NCBI GenBank assembly: GCA_963556255.1
Contig: OY744616.1
Span: forward strand, 13,733,272-13,797,271
Direction: 5' to 3'
Source: Allolobophora icterica
Taxonomy: Eukaryota; Annelida; Clitellata; Crassiclitellata; Lumbricidae
DNA length: 64,000 nt
This document shows, one piece after another, positions 48,101 to 58,400 of this stretch. The notes beneath the pieces are model-generated. The model had not been told where the DNA came from and did not search any database. It was given only the letters and a program-made list of their open reading frames with translations. Made by a program: the position numbers and the translations under genes. Position 1 is the first letter of the stretch. Every line of letters begins with the position of its first letter.

Positions 48101-50233
48101 AGGGGTTATGATCAGTGCGGCCGTCTGCATCTAAATTTGATACATATGTAGTACGTGTACAGCACAACTAGCTGTGCCTTAAACACCAACTCAAGTCAGG
48201 TGGCAGACAATTTAAGTACTAATAATTGGTTCGTCATTAGCAATGTTCCGTTGCAGGCGTCTCAATAACTATTTAGGGACCATCCACATATTACGTACGT
48301 AATGAGGGGGAGGGGTCGGATTTAGGGGATTTTGCGTATGCGTGCGGACGGGGGGGAGGGGGACAAAATGTGTACGTACGCAAAATAAATTTCTAATTAT
48401 GACGTCCACATTAGCCTATTTATAACTCTGTATTGTCCTATAGTCGTCCGATGGCATTTTATTACATTATATAAAAGCCATGTGCAGTTATTCTGTGCTG
48501 TGAACGAGACACCTATAATATGTCTATATTGGCCCTCACTCGTCCTTCAATCTGGCCTAAAGTGCAGGCAGTCGGGCTGCCTGGAGCTGTCGAGACATTT
48601 TCTGCAGCTGGTCTTCGGAGGGGGGGTGCGTCAAGCGTACGTACGCAGGGGGGTGTGTGGAAGAAAGTACGCTTGCGTACAGGCCTGGGTCCAATTTTCC
48701 CGGATTTTTGCGTACGTAATATATGGATGGCCCCTTAATCAGTGTGCACATGTATAGGAACCGTGGGAAGAATAGTAAAAAGAACGATGATGACATTAAA
48801 AAGTGGATTCAAGTCTGGTAGGCAAAAGCAGCAGAAAGGAAGTCAGTTGATGGGCATGCGAGTCCATGCTGCCACGTGCACCGCAGAGGTCGAAGCCAGT
48901 CGTCCTCTGATGCGGACGTCCGCAAAGGGCAAGGGGGAGGACAGTCTTGTTGTCAAGACAGTAGACCTCAAGACCAAGGCCGACTTTAAACCTCAAGAGC
49001 AAGACCAAGGCTTCGAACCTCGATCAAGACCAAGACCAAGACTTTGAAACTCAAGACCAAGACCGAGACCAAGACCCAAATGTCACATTCAGGCCAAGAC
49101 TTCATTTCCTTATAAAAAAATTGTCAAGTCGGACTACTCGCTCTTTTAATGAAAACATGAGTCTTTTATTTTATTAAAGCAAATTAATTAACTTTAAACG
49201 CAGACTGCAGAGAATTCCGAATTCGTATTTACAAAAGTCCATCATGCAAAATGTTATTCCAAATGCCTTTTGTAGGCCTATTTTAGAAAAAAAAAAATTC
49301 GCACAGAATTTTCTGACCAAGACGTGCATTGTGGGGCCTCATAAAAATTCTGCCACGTTAAAAAATACTTTCCATAGGTGCTGAATACGCTGGTAGGGCC
49401 TACACACAGTAGCTTTTCAAGCATTGGATGTAAATGTACAAATGGTGACATTGGTGAGCGCCTTTTGAAATCCTCCCATGGTTTATAACAGACCGTCTGG
49501 CTTCAGAAAAAGTCTCGGCAGGAATTCCAGATACATCAAAACTTAGTTGCTGCTGCTGATGGGTTTTCCAACAAGACTTGTATACATCCGTCCGTAGGTG
49601 TTTGTCGAAGGATATGATGCAAACAGGCTCGATAAATTTTTAAATTCTTGAGTTTTGTTAAATGACCGTTCATATTGACAGCCGGTCTTGGTCTTGCGAG
49701 ACCAAGACCAAGACTTTGAACCTCAAGACCAAGACTTTGAACCTCGAGCCAAGACCAAGACTTTTTATCTCAAGACCAACACCAAGACTTTTAAAAACGA
49801 ACTCCAGTGCACTAGAGACGAAGACCTTGGTCTCGAGGACAAGACTGGGGGAGGGTAAGACAAATGCGAACAAGGGGGATGGAGGGGTCCAAATTAGTTT
49901 TTTGCACACGTCCTTTATGGACGACCCCTTACGTCTGGGCTGAAGTCGAGCGTACTGTTCAGATTGCTTAATTTTCTGTAGCCTAGCGCAGTCTCTGTAT
50001 CAAAACAGATACATTCCCTTTAATATCATTTGAACTTCTATGACAACTGATCAAGACATGTATATAAAAATTCTTTAATCATTTCAAACATCCTATCCAT
50101 GATAATTTAAAAAATAATCTATAACATTTAATTATTAAATAATTTATGTATTTCTATTTAGCCATCTGCCATATACTGCAACACGAGAGATAAAAGAACT
50201 GGTACCGATAACGTTTACGAGAACGCCAAGTGA
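39117..50233 (+). CDS. Tandem-SH2 adaptor-like protein, SHP-type SH2 pair, no phosphatase domain
   Basis: Predicted exons: 39117-39145, 40072-40197, 41217-41396, 43670-43841, 44668-44799, 46714-46827, 50162-50233; 825 nt, 274 aa. N-SH2 at about 11-100 has FLVR with Arg38 and His59 (VIHIKF). The hinge DYPLWPSDPAPEG resembles the SHP2 inter-SH2 linker. C-SH2 at about 113-213 has Arg141 (VLIRSS) and His163. The block HISATEADQLLLTKGFDGSF is strongly SHP2-like. After C-SH2 comes a 38-residue linker, then a tail with Tyr256-Cys-Asn and Tyr270-Glu-Asn. No PTP active-site or NRYKN-like exon was found before the neighbouring gene. The first five joins are strong. The last two exons are weaker: without the 46827 donor (GAG|GTTAGA), the frame stops at 46852-46854. 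It probably binds phosphotyrosine (inference). It could also be a recent SHP paralogue fragment. Confidence 0.72.
40815..40896 (+). mobile_element. Fragment of the second SINE family
   Basis: AGATGAAGTCGCTAACACTTCAT and TCTAGCTTAAGGGAC match the SINE body at 15023-15232. The MITE at 40897 follows directly. Confidence 0.65.
40897..41090. mobile_element. hAT-type MITE, CAGGGGCGTAA family (194 bp)
   Basis: The ends are CAGGGGCGTAACTTT and AAAATTACGCCTATG. No target duplication is visible, since the flanks TAAGGGAC and CTCCAATT differ. It may have been inserted by, or rearranged with, the adjoining SINE fragment. Confidence 0.8.
41457..42391. mobile_element. DNA transposon with GTCTTG-rich subterminal arrays and 10-bp TSD
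   Basis: The 12-bp inverted termini AGTCTTGTTGTC and GACAACAAGACT are flanked by the exact 10-mer GACAAGATGC (41447-41456 and 42392-42401). Inside each end is an array of GTCTTGGTCTTGAGGTTCAA units, in the same direction at both ends. The middle (~550 bp) is unique. An inverted copy is at 48943-49846. No transposase frame is visible. A 10-bp duplication would fit a Mutator-like element. It lies in the intron after the third SH2-gene exon. Confidence 0.85.
42512..42720. mobile_element. Truncated MITE ends
   Basis: CAGGGCCGGATTAAC at 42512 looks like a hAT-type terminus. From 42548, GGGGCCATCCATGTATTACG and the following AAAATGTGTACGTAGGCAAAATAAATTTCTA match the left part of the element at 48276-48734. 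Confidence 0.6.
44037..44635. mobile_element. ~600-bp element with ~40-bp terminal inverted repeats
   Basis: CATCGTTTACGCATTTAAACG...CCTCTGTTTTGTGACA at 44037-44082 is inverted at 44594-44635 (TGTCACAAAACAGAGG...CGTAAACGATG). No target duplication or coding frame was recognised. It lies between the two exons of the C-terminal SH2 domain. Confidence 0.75.
44960..46014 (-). pseudogene. Decayed non-LTR retrotransposon reverse transcriptase (L2/CR1-like)
   Basis: Read on the minus strand in several frames: NGVLQGSVLGPLLFILYT (RT palm), PYANESQLYM at the site of the catalytic YADD box, then VRNLGITFDPH-, SRSCFMHIHNLRR-, LKSLHWLKIPERIHFL- and LLLTYN-like blocks in family order. Both catalytic aspartates of the YADD box are lost (AN-E), and frames shift several times, so it is dead. 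It sits in the intron following the C-SH2 exon. The fragment at 10372-10720 is a relative. Confidence 0.85.
46714..46854 (+). other. Sixth exon of the SH2 gene, with alternative read-through stop
   Basis: The acceptor is ATGTTGAAG|CCG. It encodes PMICPWNKSP directly after HLIK, completing the C-SH2 end in phase. Either it splices at 46827 (weak donor GTTAGA), or translation runs on to TAG at 46852-46854, giving a 259-residue protein ending LEVRLNSVSL. Confidence 0.5.
47904..48095. mobile_element. MITE, CAGGGGCGTAA family, right end eroded
   Basis: It starts CAGGGGCGTAACTTTGG and shares AATAATAAAATATTGATTGG and the paired GTACCCC blocks with the other copies. The right terminus is degraded (CACCACAATTAAATT). 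Confidence 0.7.
48276..48734. mobile_element. 459-bp MITE with 25-bp inverted ends and TTA target duplication
   Basis: The left end GGGACCATCCACATATTACG and the complement of the right end, GGGGCCATCCATATATTACG, match closely. TTA flanks both sides (48273-48275 and 48735-48737). A 3-bp TTA/TAA duplication is typical of PIF/Harbinger elements. The superfamily assignment is inferred. Confidence 0.75.
48943..49846. mobile_element. Second copy (inverted) of the GTCTTG-array transposon
   Basis: Its termini, AGTCTTGTTGTC on the left and GAGGACAAGACT on the right, match those of the 41457-42391 element in reverse orientation. The flanks GGGGGAGGAC and GGGGGAGGGT agree at 8 of 10 positions. It is itself inserted in another inverted-repeat element whose right end is CACGTCCTTTATGGACGACC near 49905-49925. 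Confidence 0.82.
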
Positions 50234-52403
50234 CCAATTCGTATTAGGCATTTTGCCAACGACTAATTAATTTGTCAACTGCTCGATCAGCAATCAAGTT
50301 TAGATAAGTCATCATAGTCATGCAATCGTTCATTTGTATACATGTCGTCAATTACATTTACGATATAAATTGCACAACTATGCTATAAGATTTCAGATTT
50401 ATAATCTGCTTTGTAAAGTACAAAATGTTTGAAATTGTGTAGGACCTATAAACATTATGACTGCTGTTGCTTTCCTAACGTGTTTCAAGTTCTAGAATGA
50501 AGACAGTTATAGCCCTACTTTGATGAACAGTCGGTCGAGATAATAGGCTAGTTCGAAGGAAATTATACAGCCGTGGTGTTATCTTGAAGGAAAAAACAAA
50601 TAAGTAATGGCATTACTTCCAGTGTAACTTACTGTGGTTTGTCAGTGAGCTCGTCAATAAACCTGAATATTATTATTACATGGTAACGGCACTGCAGTCT
50701 TTCCATGCTCCCATGTGCGTACACATACAGTACGGCCTGTGTTTAATCTTTGGTTTAAAGCGGTTCTTCAGCATAATATGTCTGGGGTACCTGAAAAAGA
50801 TAAGCGATTCATTATCTCAAAAGGGCAGAAAATTTACCGTAGACCGCCAGTCATCAGTTTCTATTTAGGCTTTATAGAAGTTTTCAGTTTACGAATCATA
50901 GCTCAAGGCTGTATACTGCAATATGTAAAACGTCCAGGTAAGCGTCGCGATAGTAACAGTGAAGTACAGAATTCTTAAGTGATGTAGAGCACACACTGAT
51001 GGCTTAGAGCGCACGCTTAGTAAAACAAGTTTCGACCGTTACAGTGAACAATCCAAATGGCTTGTAGACAGGTCTTTGGTGTCTGAAATCTACGCGACCA
51101 TCTTTCAGTTAATATATTAAAGAGGTCGGCGAATGTAGACCTAGTCCATGTTTGCCACAATTAATGTGCCACAGACAACATATTGCAAAAGACAAACTTT
51201 TCACACGACAGGATTCAGTAGTTGTATGAATAGCAAATACAGACTCCTAACACGAAGTACAATATTTTATATCGGAAAACAAACATTTGCTCTCATTATT
51301 TTGTGTGTTATCCATTAAATCTTATACCTGGTAGTCATAATGTTTGAATGTTGTTTTATTCCCAAGTGAGTTCAATGTCTCAGCTCATACACATCATTTG
51401 CAGAATTCGATATAATAAAAAGTGCAAATTGTTATGCACTTCATTAGAAACACTTTGAACACGCTACAGGTCTGTAGTCCTATGCATGTCTTGTTGCTCT
51501 ATCAAATGTTCCCTATGTTCTGTGATGTGCCTGCAAGATCTGGAAAAATGTGTCTCCCATGGGTTTCAGTTGATCAAAATTATGCAGATACATGAACCCT
51601 TGTATGCAATCAATTGACTAAATCATGCTTGTTCAGATGTGTTGTCTTTCATCCCTTTTTTGTTAGTCTTGTCTTCATGTACTTTGCATTCTCATTTTGA
51701 GAATAAACTACTCAAAGTAAGGTTATGCTATCCAAATCTGATGACCCGACTATATAATCGAGCCATGAACTATATGGTGGAAATCAAGCAAAATAACTAA
51801 GATCAAAGCATCTGCAGCAAACTAAGTAAGTGGAACAAGCATACCTCTAAACTTCACTAATTTAACCAATTATGCACGATACAAGTAACAGATGACAAAA
51901 CAAACAGAATATACACACGGTAATGCAAGATAAACTCAATCATGATTGTAGACATCTCAAGCACATCCTAAATGGTGCCTCCAGTACATCATACACGTAA
52001 TATCTTATTATCTCCTAATCGTCAAGATTTTTCTTGGCCCAGCCGATTTCCATTCAAACTGTCCTGGTTTTTTTATGGAAAGGACCAAGAGATCCTACAG
52101 CAAACTGGCAAAGTGATGCAGTCGGCTTTTTCCTGCCTACAGCGCACCCCAGTCCGATACATTCAACATATCTTTCTGCAAAGGTCTTACACAAACAGAA
52201 GTCAAATTAAAAACACCAGGAACCAGCCTGGGTTGAGACTTCAACAATCCGCATTGAACCATCCCAGATGATAACTTAATCATCTATCAACTCCCGTGTC
52301 AAATATACAAGCTTCAGACTGTCCCGAACATCACAATCATACTCCCACTTACCTGAACGCACATGTCACAAGACACTACATACAATAATATTTCGTGCAA
52401 GGC
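50234..52403. other. Intergenic stretch between the SH2 gene and MAP3K2/3
   Basis: No gene was recognised. It contains an AATAAA at 50656-50661, which could end the SH2 transcript although it lies inside a dispersed repeat. The repeat copy 50547-51679 fills most of it. Positions 51690-52400 show nothing definite; that is the expected place for the MAP3K2/3 3' UTR on the minus strand. Confidence 0.6.
50547..51679 (+). repeat. Large direct repeat, copy A
   Basis: It is nearly collinear with 62423-64000 (copy B, same orientation). Shared blocks include GGCATTACTTCCAGTGTAAC, CAGTCTTTCCATGCTCCCAT, AACACGAAGTA and CTGTAGTCCTA. No coding capacity, LTR or terminal repeat was seen. A third, short piece (AACTTACTGCAGTTTGTCAG) is at about 5008-5060. 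Confidence 0.9.
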
Positions 52404-55400
52404 TTAAGAAAGATTTTGACTAATAAATGCATGGATCAGAAGCTTTTCCGCTCTAGGTCGATCGCTTGCACTTGCAGCAAAACATAAATGCACAAAGTCT
52501 TTGACACTGTCACTTGCACTGTTTGGAAGCTCATACTCTGGTGGCCAAACGTTTCCTATTTTATAAATGGCAGCAATACTGTCGTATTTATACCAAGGTG
52601 GATGCTTTGTCAGCATTTCAACAACTGTACATCCCAGACTCCTACAAATTAAAAAAAAAACAGAAAATTTACGAACAGCTATGCATTCCTAAACACAAAT
52701 GTACAACATACAAATTACAAACCACGCGAATCTGAAACGCATAAGCAACAGACAGCAGTCAACAAAACAAAGTAAATATAACTGTTCCTTCTAGCTTTCT
52801 CTAAAAATTTAGAGCAGATGTATATTTCAAATTAAACAACATAAAGGAAAGTTATACAGTACTTATTCACTTGATGCCATGGATGCAACGCTAACAGTAC
52901 CAGTATAGTCTCACAACAAGTCTGGTAAGTCCATGGCCTAGTAATCAGTTACTGAACAATCTCAGTCTTTCCAGACCTCAATCCCATCAAGATAACAATA
53001 CAATACACCTGTATTTGATACATCTTGCCCTCCTTCCAGAGTTCAGAACAGCACATGACCATACGACAGAACATAGATGATACAGAGCAATTGTGAGTGA
53101 AGGACTTGCTCAAAGTCCATACACAGTAACTGCTAGGGTCAGGCTCAAACCCATATTCTCGAGCGATCCAACAAATCAGCCACCGTGCAGCAACAATACA
53201 TACACCAAAGTTGTTCAGAGCTTAATTAAAAAGTGTTTTGCTGTTGGACTGCCACCTTTGTTTTGGTGCATTGATTCCTGAAACCCTGAGAATATGGAAG
53301 CATTTTATAGAGGTGCATAAACAAGTGCACTATCACGAGTGTATACAGCTAGGGAGCGTTCAGTTACCATATGTCACTACGGCAGCCACATGCCTCTCCA
53401 CGGATGACCTCTGGTGCCATGAAGTACGGCGTGCCGGCAATTTTACTTGTCTCAGCAATCGACTGGCTCTGAAGAAGTTTTGCAGCACCGAAATCACCCA
53501 GCTTTAGGTTACCATGGTGATCACGAAGAATGTTAGCACCTAAATTAAATCGTATTCAGGATTTATCAACTACATGACATTAAATACAGTTTAAAAACAA
53601 TTTGGTTGAAATGTTTTGTGTTTTTTGTTTTGATTTGCTGCTTTCTGACACACGAACTTCCGACTGTGTGCGTGGAATGCTGTAGGTAAATTTATTTAGC
53701 AATAATTATTTTAAAGCCAATGCAATACCCTGGTAAATGCACAGCACCTTAAGGTCACATATGCGCAGGTAAATTTGGATCGCTGCCTGGGACCATATTA
53801 TACCCGATTTTGCGTTGTATCAACATATGCTATAGTGTGAGGGTCTAGCGTAGTTAACTTGCTGCTATGTGGCACTTACAGAATAATTCAGAATTAACTT
53901 ACACTTGATATCCCGATGGACAATCATCTTGCTGTGGAGGTAAGCCAAGCCTTTGAGTATCTGGCTTGTGTAACGGCCAGTCACCTTCTCTGTCAACATC
54001 CCATATCGATTGATGTGGTCCCTGAGTGAACCCTGATCAACAGTTAAAAAACTATTTTAAACCACAAGGATTCAGTGATATTGTCCAGCTCTGAATCCAA
54101 AGTCATACCCACCTACCAAATTCCACCATGCCAAAAATCATCAATCTTCTTAGACATTTCCAGCCACACAGCAACAAATCATGATCAAACAATGATTTTA
54201 ACCCTTTAACAAGGAGAGGGATTAGTTTTCCATATATTTAAGTACCATACATACTCATCGTTAAAATGTTAAGCTGATAATAGAAGAAAAGCGATGAAGG
54301 CTATTAGCATATGCTGAAACAAATAATCAATGGCTTACAATACCAAAAACTTATAACACGAATTCTAACATAGTCAAGGACATGGAATCAAATACAGTCC
54401 ATTCTTTAAACTAACTGGATTACACCATGATCTCGTTACTACATATGATCTGATTCGATATGACTGCCAAAGTAGCATTAAAAGGCGTTTGCAGTGTACT
54501 ATAAAAACTCACCATTGGAATGAATTCAATGAAGATTGACAGACATTCCGGTTCACTTTGCATTCCATAATATTCCACAATATAATCATTATGAATGCCT
54601 TGCAAGACTGATATCTCCATTTCCAATGCCTTGATTTGCTTCAAAACAAATCAGACAAACTCAGGCGTAGTCAAGCAGAGTGGATGAGGATCCCAAGTAA
54701 TAAAAAGTTTCAAACAATGCATTACAAAGGTATTTTGGATCGAAATTTTAATTCTCATGCTTCGGCTGAAAAATCCTTTGATTCATTTCTGCACCTCTGA
54801 AGGCATACAATACCACAAATATTGTAAAATCGACACAAACTTTGCATAGCAAATTTAAAAACTTGAGCTGTATTTCCAACTTAAAACTATTTAAAACTTA
54901 ATTCTTTTCATGTTCTTTCTCTTATGGCTACATGTTCTCCCTCAAAAGATAACGAAAAGCCAGGGTGCTCACGTGCACTGTGCTCAACGACTCGCACTGC
55001 ACTCGCACTCAGCCTCACATGACGGAGAAATGCTCACCTCTAAAACTTCATTGCTTTGCGAGTAGATCTGAACTTGTTTTACTGCAAATTCTACGCCTCG
55101 GTCGGTGTCATAACCAGTGAAGACTTGACCAAAGGCTCCACGACCGAGCAGCTTGCCTTTCACCCAATTGCCTGGGGCAAAGGAACCTACAATCGTTTGA
55201 AGCAATAACTACTGCTCAAAGCTTTGCATAATGTGTATACAATAACGTACAAACTTCTGATATCTTAATTTTAGTACATTATTTATTACCAGATAGTTTG
55301 TTACTTCAAATACCCCTACACGAATGATCAAGTTCTCCACCATAAAAGACAGTTTTCACCCAGATTTGCTGTAGTAATCCTCAGAACACTTTAGCTGATA

Positions 55401-58400
55401 ATAAACAGCACCTTATATCTTTCATATCAGGGTGCAAGAGAGTGAAGTGGTTAATATACTCGTCTTTTAACCCAGAGGTAGGAGCTCAAATCCCTTCAGC
55501 ACAGAAGTGTATTTCAAACGTTTCACTAGTGTTTCCTAGAAAAACTTAGTTAACAAATCATACACCATCATCAGTTTAATCAGTTAGATCCAAAAAGGAA
55601 AGGTTGGACCGATCACCCTCAATCCTTTATACATAAGCTAAGGCTAAGAAAATTCCTGTTGGTTTTGTCTTTTGGCAGGAATGTTGTTAGTGCTATGAAT
55701 CAAGTAACATAGAACTCTATGGAGACCTGACATTACAACACATTTTAATATGTAACTAAATGGAACTTCTAGCAGCAAAATACACAAAAAACTCTAATGT
55801 TGGAAGTATGTTCCTACATGCTGGGTGCCTTGTCAAAGGGCTGTTGGTAATGCCAATCCAAATCAATTAAAACTTTTAATAATTAAAACAAATTAACTGA
55901 CCACGTACAAGGAAATATTATCAACTGCCTACAACAGTAGCAAAGTTCTGTGAGATATTAGACAAACATTACCAACATTTCACTGCGTCGCTGCGTCTAA
56001 TATCATACATTTTCAATACACTAAGAAGATGAAAAGGAGCAAATCAACTGCTCACCTTGCCTTCCATTTTGATTTTGCTGTTTCTCATTCTTTATGCAAT
56101 TACTGCTAAAACCACTGTTCAATTCACGTCCAACATGCGCCTGAAAGGACTTGTCCATAGGTGGGCTTGTCAGTCCAGTCTGAATGGTCCTACTGCCAGG
56201 TGGGCTGCAAAAATGCACTTGGCAGGGGCCAGCAACAGGTGTACAAGAACACGGAGACTTTAAACCACGCTCTGCAGTTGTGGCTGAAGCGGAAATAATT
56301 GGACTCATTGAAAGGCATTTAATGCCATCCGTATTTTTAAGAGATGGCAAGAAAGCAGAAACACCACCTGAAAAACAAATTGTACTGAACCATAATTGTC
56401 ACAGAATGTGTACTTTGACAACTATATTAACAAATGAACACATCGACTATACATCATCAGTTACATCAGACTGGCCGCACGATGACTAATTGAAAACTCC
56501 TGGTGTGTGATTAAATCCGTAGAGTACGATGTTGTGCCACAATGTTTTAGAAAGACAGATTGGAACATGTTAGAACTATTTAGAAAACTATTTGCGGTTT
56601 AACACTGACAATGTCAACTACTAATAAAAGAACAGAGTTTAGTGGATTTCATGTAATACTGGTCTTTTCAAGACAGCAATTAAAATCAGAAGTGGTGCTG
56701 ATTAAAGCCCAGTACGGTAATCCTGTGGACAATGGCAGATTCCTACCTTCAATGCCCTGAGAGTCTGATTTTGAGCGGACATGACGTTTAGTGAAAGCAG
56801 AAGCACAACCAGAAGCACCCGACTCAAGCGACCTTTGACCTATCTGTTTCTCTGAAGCTTTTTTCTTCACATTGTAATTACAAGATGCATGGTAGTCCAC
56901 GGAATCCGGAATAAAAATACTTGGATGCTTGTTAATCTGATCGTGATTAATCCTAATCAAACAGACAGAGACATTCAAATATATTTCTGTTTCATATAAA
57001 CTCAATACTCACACAGCACGACCAAGGATTCTCCATGGTTTCTGCTTACTTTAGGAGCCACAAAGAAGGGCTCTTTACAGGCCTATCACACAGATATATA
57101 TATATAATCGGTCACAAACATAACACAGAACCTTTCGTAACTCACAAAAGTGTTGCAAACGACTGGCTAACTGAGCTAAACAAGTAGATTTGAAGGAAGT
57201 TCAGGAAAGCTATGCTGAACAGCTCTAGGCAAATGAAACAGTACACAAATGATACATGCTATACAGAAGACTGTTCCAGAAGGCCAATCAAACACAAGAG
57301 AAGCCAAGATGGGCTCAAGTTGAAGCACACAAGTGTGGCACCAGAACACAAGTTAGAAAAGTACTCCAAATGTTAGATGTACACTATCAGTCAGTACTTT
57401 GGAACTGGTGTCACTATGCATATAAGTGAACTTTTGTGTGTTACCTTTTAAGGCTAACTCAAGAATACTTGCACACCTCTTATACCTTCAGTGACCAGTA
57501 GTGCACTGTTAGCCAGCTAAGTCAAACCAACCTTTCTAGCTAGTACCTAAGAGTGCTTCTGACGCAACGCATGACGTCAGGGCCCTTGAAGAATTAAACA
57601 AGTTAAGTAGCGAGTTTATGTGGAAGGCAATTAAGAGTTAAACCAAGTCAAGTCCCCCAACACTAAACCATTCAGCCACGACCTTGTGACATGGCAGTCG
57701 AGTGGCTGAGCACTTGCTCTGTCTTGCTTTAACCGTCTTAGAGCCTTCCGTACTGTGGTTATTAAGCATGTCATTTATACACAATCAGCACCATCCACTT
57801 ATTAATACTCATCATTAGATATCACTGCTATATACAAACATCAAATATACATAAATAAACTGCAAGAATCATCTGTTTATGGCATTGAGGAAAAAATGGA
57901 GATGAGTCCATCAGATCCAACCAATTGCTGCTGAAAAAGCATTCCACAACAGGTGAGACTTACAACACTTAAAAGAATTTCAACACAAAACAAATTATTA
58001 CTATAATATGTCATCATTTGTTTTGAATACTTACTCGGGAATGTAGTCAACTCGTTTCTCTGGCTTGCCAAAACAAGTTGCATTAGCTGCACATCTCAGT
58101 GGTAAAGAATCCATTCCAGGCGGAGGGGAATCAAGACAAGGCTTAAACTCAGATGCCAGGAATTGGTCCGAGGATTCATCCTGAAAGAATCCACCAGACT
58201 GTTTCGGCGTCCTTGCTATCATTGATGAGCTCCATGTAACCTGGACCAAAATCACAAAAGAAACAACACAGAGGTATGCTCTCGAAGACTGCGACATCAC
58301 TGGTTACACTAACCGCCTGGCTGTGTAAACCACAATCGGTGCATTAAATAATAACACAGCTATACCAAGTGTAAAACATCCGGACCAGAGTAGGGTCTGC

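Noticed and set aside
46855..52300. Phosphatase exons continuing the SH2 gene
   Set aside because: I looked for NRYKN-, WPD- and HCSAG-type coding stretches on the plus strand and saw none. Very short exons could be missed by eye.
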